Positions 63,001-64,000 of a stretch of DNA of 64,000 nucleotides are shown one piece after another (the stretch's first letter is position 1; every line of letters begins with the position of its first letter). A program made the position numbers and the translations under genes. Source of the DNA: Rotaria sordida (Eukaryota; Rotifera; Eurotatoria; Philodinida; Philodinidae); the NCBI GenBank assembly GCA_905250125.1, contig CAJNOL010000141.1:19492-83491 (forward strand), read 5' to 3'. The notes under the pieces are model-generated. The model searched no databases. It saw only the letters and a program-made list of their open reading frames with translations, and was not told the origin of the DNA.

Positions 63001-64000
63001 TTTTTTTTATTGGTACAACCTTTTTTCTTTTAGACTATTTGTAATAATCAAGGTGTATGTGAATGTGGTCGATGTAAATGTAATAAAGATTCCGGATACC
63101 TTGGACCAACATGTGAAGATTGTCCTGTAAGTGAATTCATATAGTTATATTATCATATTTTAGTTTGAATAAACTAATTAGCATATTTTTCATTTTGAAA
63201 TTTATTATTTGAAAAAAGAAATAGATACAATTGAATTTTGTTCTTTGAAATAAAACAAATATACAATGCATGTTAAAAATCTACAGAGATTTTAAATACT
63301 GAAATCAGTTTGATAGAATGTGTTTGAATTATATTGCAATCAATTCTAGCTTAGAGAACTCTTTAAGAAATAAACGAGAAGTATGTTCTAAAAAAGGCAT
63401 CTAAAATAAATATATACGAAACCACAAGAAGTAATTTGTCGGAATCGGGGCTACGAGAGAAAAGCTATCCAAACCAGAACAAAATATTATAGTTAAATAT
63501 TCTATGGTTGTAAGCGAATCATCGTATAAACCATCAATTGGAATATAATTCAAGAGAGATAGTCCAAAAAACTGCTAGTTCTCGACTAAAATTAAAAAAA
63601 CATGCGTATTGAAGAATTTTTTAGAGCTAACACAAATAACTTCTGGAATAGTTTTCTCTCTACTGGAACCACTGGAAAAGAAGCCATCGTAACTATGACT
63701 CGGACAGGTAGAAAAAAAAGTTACAGAGATTGGAACCAAAAAGACTTGATCCCATACATCTCTAAACAAGAATGATGAAGCTTATGTGTATTTTTGACAG
63801 ATCGTAGTAAAGATGTCAAGCAATGTGTAAATCAAACGATTGGATTCTATTGAAATAACTTATTAAATATGCATAAAATCTTCTAGAGTTTTTCTCAATT
63901 TTCTTTTAGACATGTGAACATCGATGTGCTGCTACGAAAGATTGTGTTCTTTGTAAAATATTTCAAAGTGGATCATTATCAAAAGAACAATGCGATCGAT
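60010..64000 (+). CDS. Integrin beta subunit (truncated by right window edge)
   Basis: Seventeen exons visible, about 659 residues: 60010-60082, 60146-60216, 60274-60478, 60542-60770, 60828-60927, 60982-61068, 61125-61208, 61641-61715, 61780-61965, 62019-62101, 62154-62199, 62256-62542, 62602-62680, 62736-62814, 62876-62985, 63034-63126, 63910 onward. Signal peptide [16 protein letters not shown]; Cys-rich PSI domain; beta-I domain with MIDAS DLSHS (Asp141, Ser143, Ser145), then [18 protein letters not shown], then [17 protein letters not shown], then [14 protein letters not shown]. Hybrid-domain sequence follows, then four Cys-rich I-EGF modules ([37 protein letters not shown]) and the start of the beta-tail. 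The transmembrane and NPxY tail lie beyond the edge. It pairs with an alpha subunit for cell-matrix adhesion; the class cannot be assigned by eye. Confidence 0.95.
63127..63909 (+). other. Long integrin beta intron
   Basis: A 783-bp intron splits the last EGF module from the beta-tail start, much longer than its neighbours (about 50-75 bp, apart from 432 bp at 61209-61640). No coding or paired repeat structure was recognised in it; it may hold an unrecognised insertion. Confidence 0.5.

Noticed and set aside
1..64000. CRISPR arrays, tRNA or rRNA genes, bacterial operon signals
   Set aside because: No regularly spaced identical repeats with unique spacers, no recognisable tRNA cloverleaf or rRNA, and the gene structure is eukaryotic.

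Overview
The window is nuclear DNA of a small-genome animal. It is AT-rich. Genes are split by many short introns (about 50-80 bp, gt..ag) with a few long, repeat-filled ones, and they encode metazoan-type proteins (integrin beta, MDC1-like FHA protein, INCENP, RUNDC3, VPS15, ECM29). Dense gene packing, abundant hAT and Tc1 debris, and pyrimidine-rich 3' splice acceptors a few bases before several start codons fit a bdelloid rotifer (Rotaria/Adineta-like). That taxon assignment is an inference; no rRNA or mitochondrial marker is present.

Layout, left to right. 1-2323 (-): 5' part of an FHA-domain MDC1-like DNA-damage mediator, running off the left edge, with a tandem array rich in TQxY motifs. 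3209-5602 (+): FAD polyamine/spermine oxidase, followed in frame after a TGA by 64 more sense codons. 6060-6757 (-): a very short INCENP-like protein that is essentially an Aurora-binding IN-box. 7240-7509: a hAT-type MITE with an 8-bp target duplication. 9619-22020 (-): complete 28-exon VPS15/PIK3R4. 22151-22624 (-): adrenodoxin-type ferredoxin. 22707-37793 (-): complete 17-exon ECM29 proteasome adaptor. ECM29, ferredoxin and VPS15 lie head-to-tail with gaps of only about 80 and 130 bp, and each gap holds a splice acceptor, so they look like one polycistronic unit resolved by trans-splicing. 38160-38849 (+): RBM7/RBM11-like RRM protein, divergent from ECM29. 41567-45582 (+): RUNDC3-type RUN-domain protein. 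46070-46426 (+): intronless NTF2/SnoaL-like protein. 46851-47910 (+): DUSP12-type phosphatase. 48210-49209 (-): B-box-like, coiled-coil, Ser/Arg-rich protein. 49.4-60.0 kb: gene-poor, repeat-rich DNA. 60010-64000 (+): integrin beta, cut by the right edge.

The second theme is mobile DNA. Long introns of VPS15, ECM29 and RUNDC3 and the 49-60 kb gap carry long-inverted-repeat (foldback) elements, small hAT-type MITEs, GC-richer motif islands, a decayed Tc1-like transposase and a hAT dimerisation-domain remnant. Related copies recur in introns of different genes. The coding exons themselves are intact.

For multi-exon genes I reconstructed exons by hand; reading-frame phases were checked across every junction and close consistently. 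No RNA genes, CRISPR arrays or prokaryotic features were seen.
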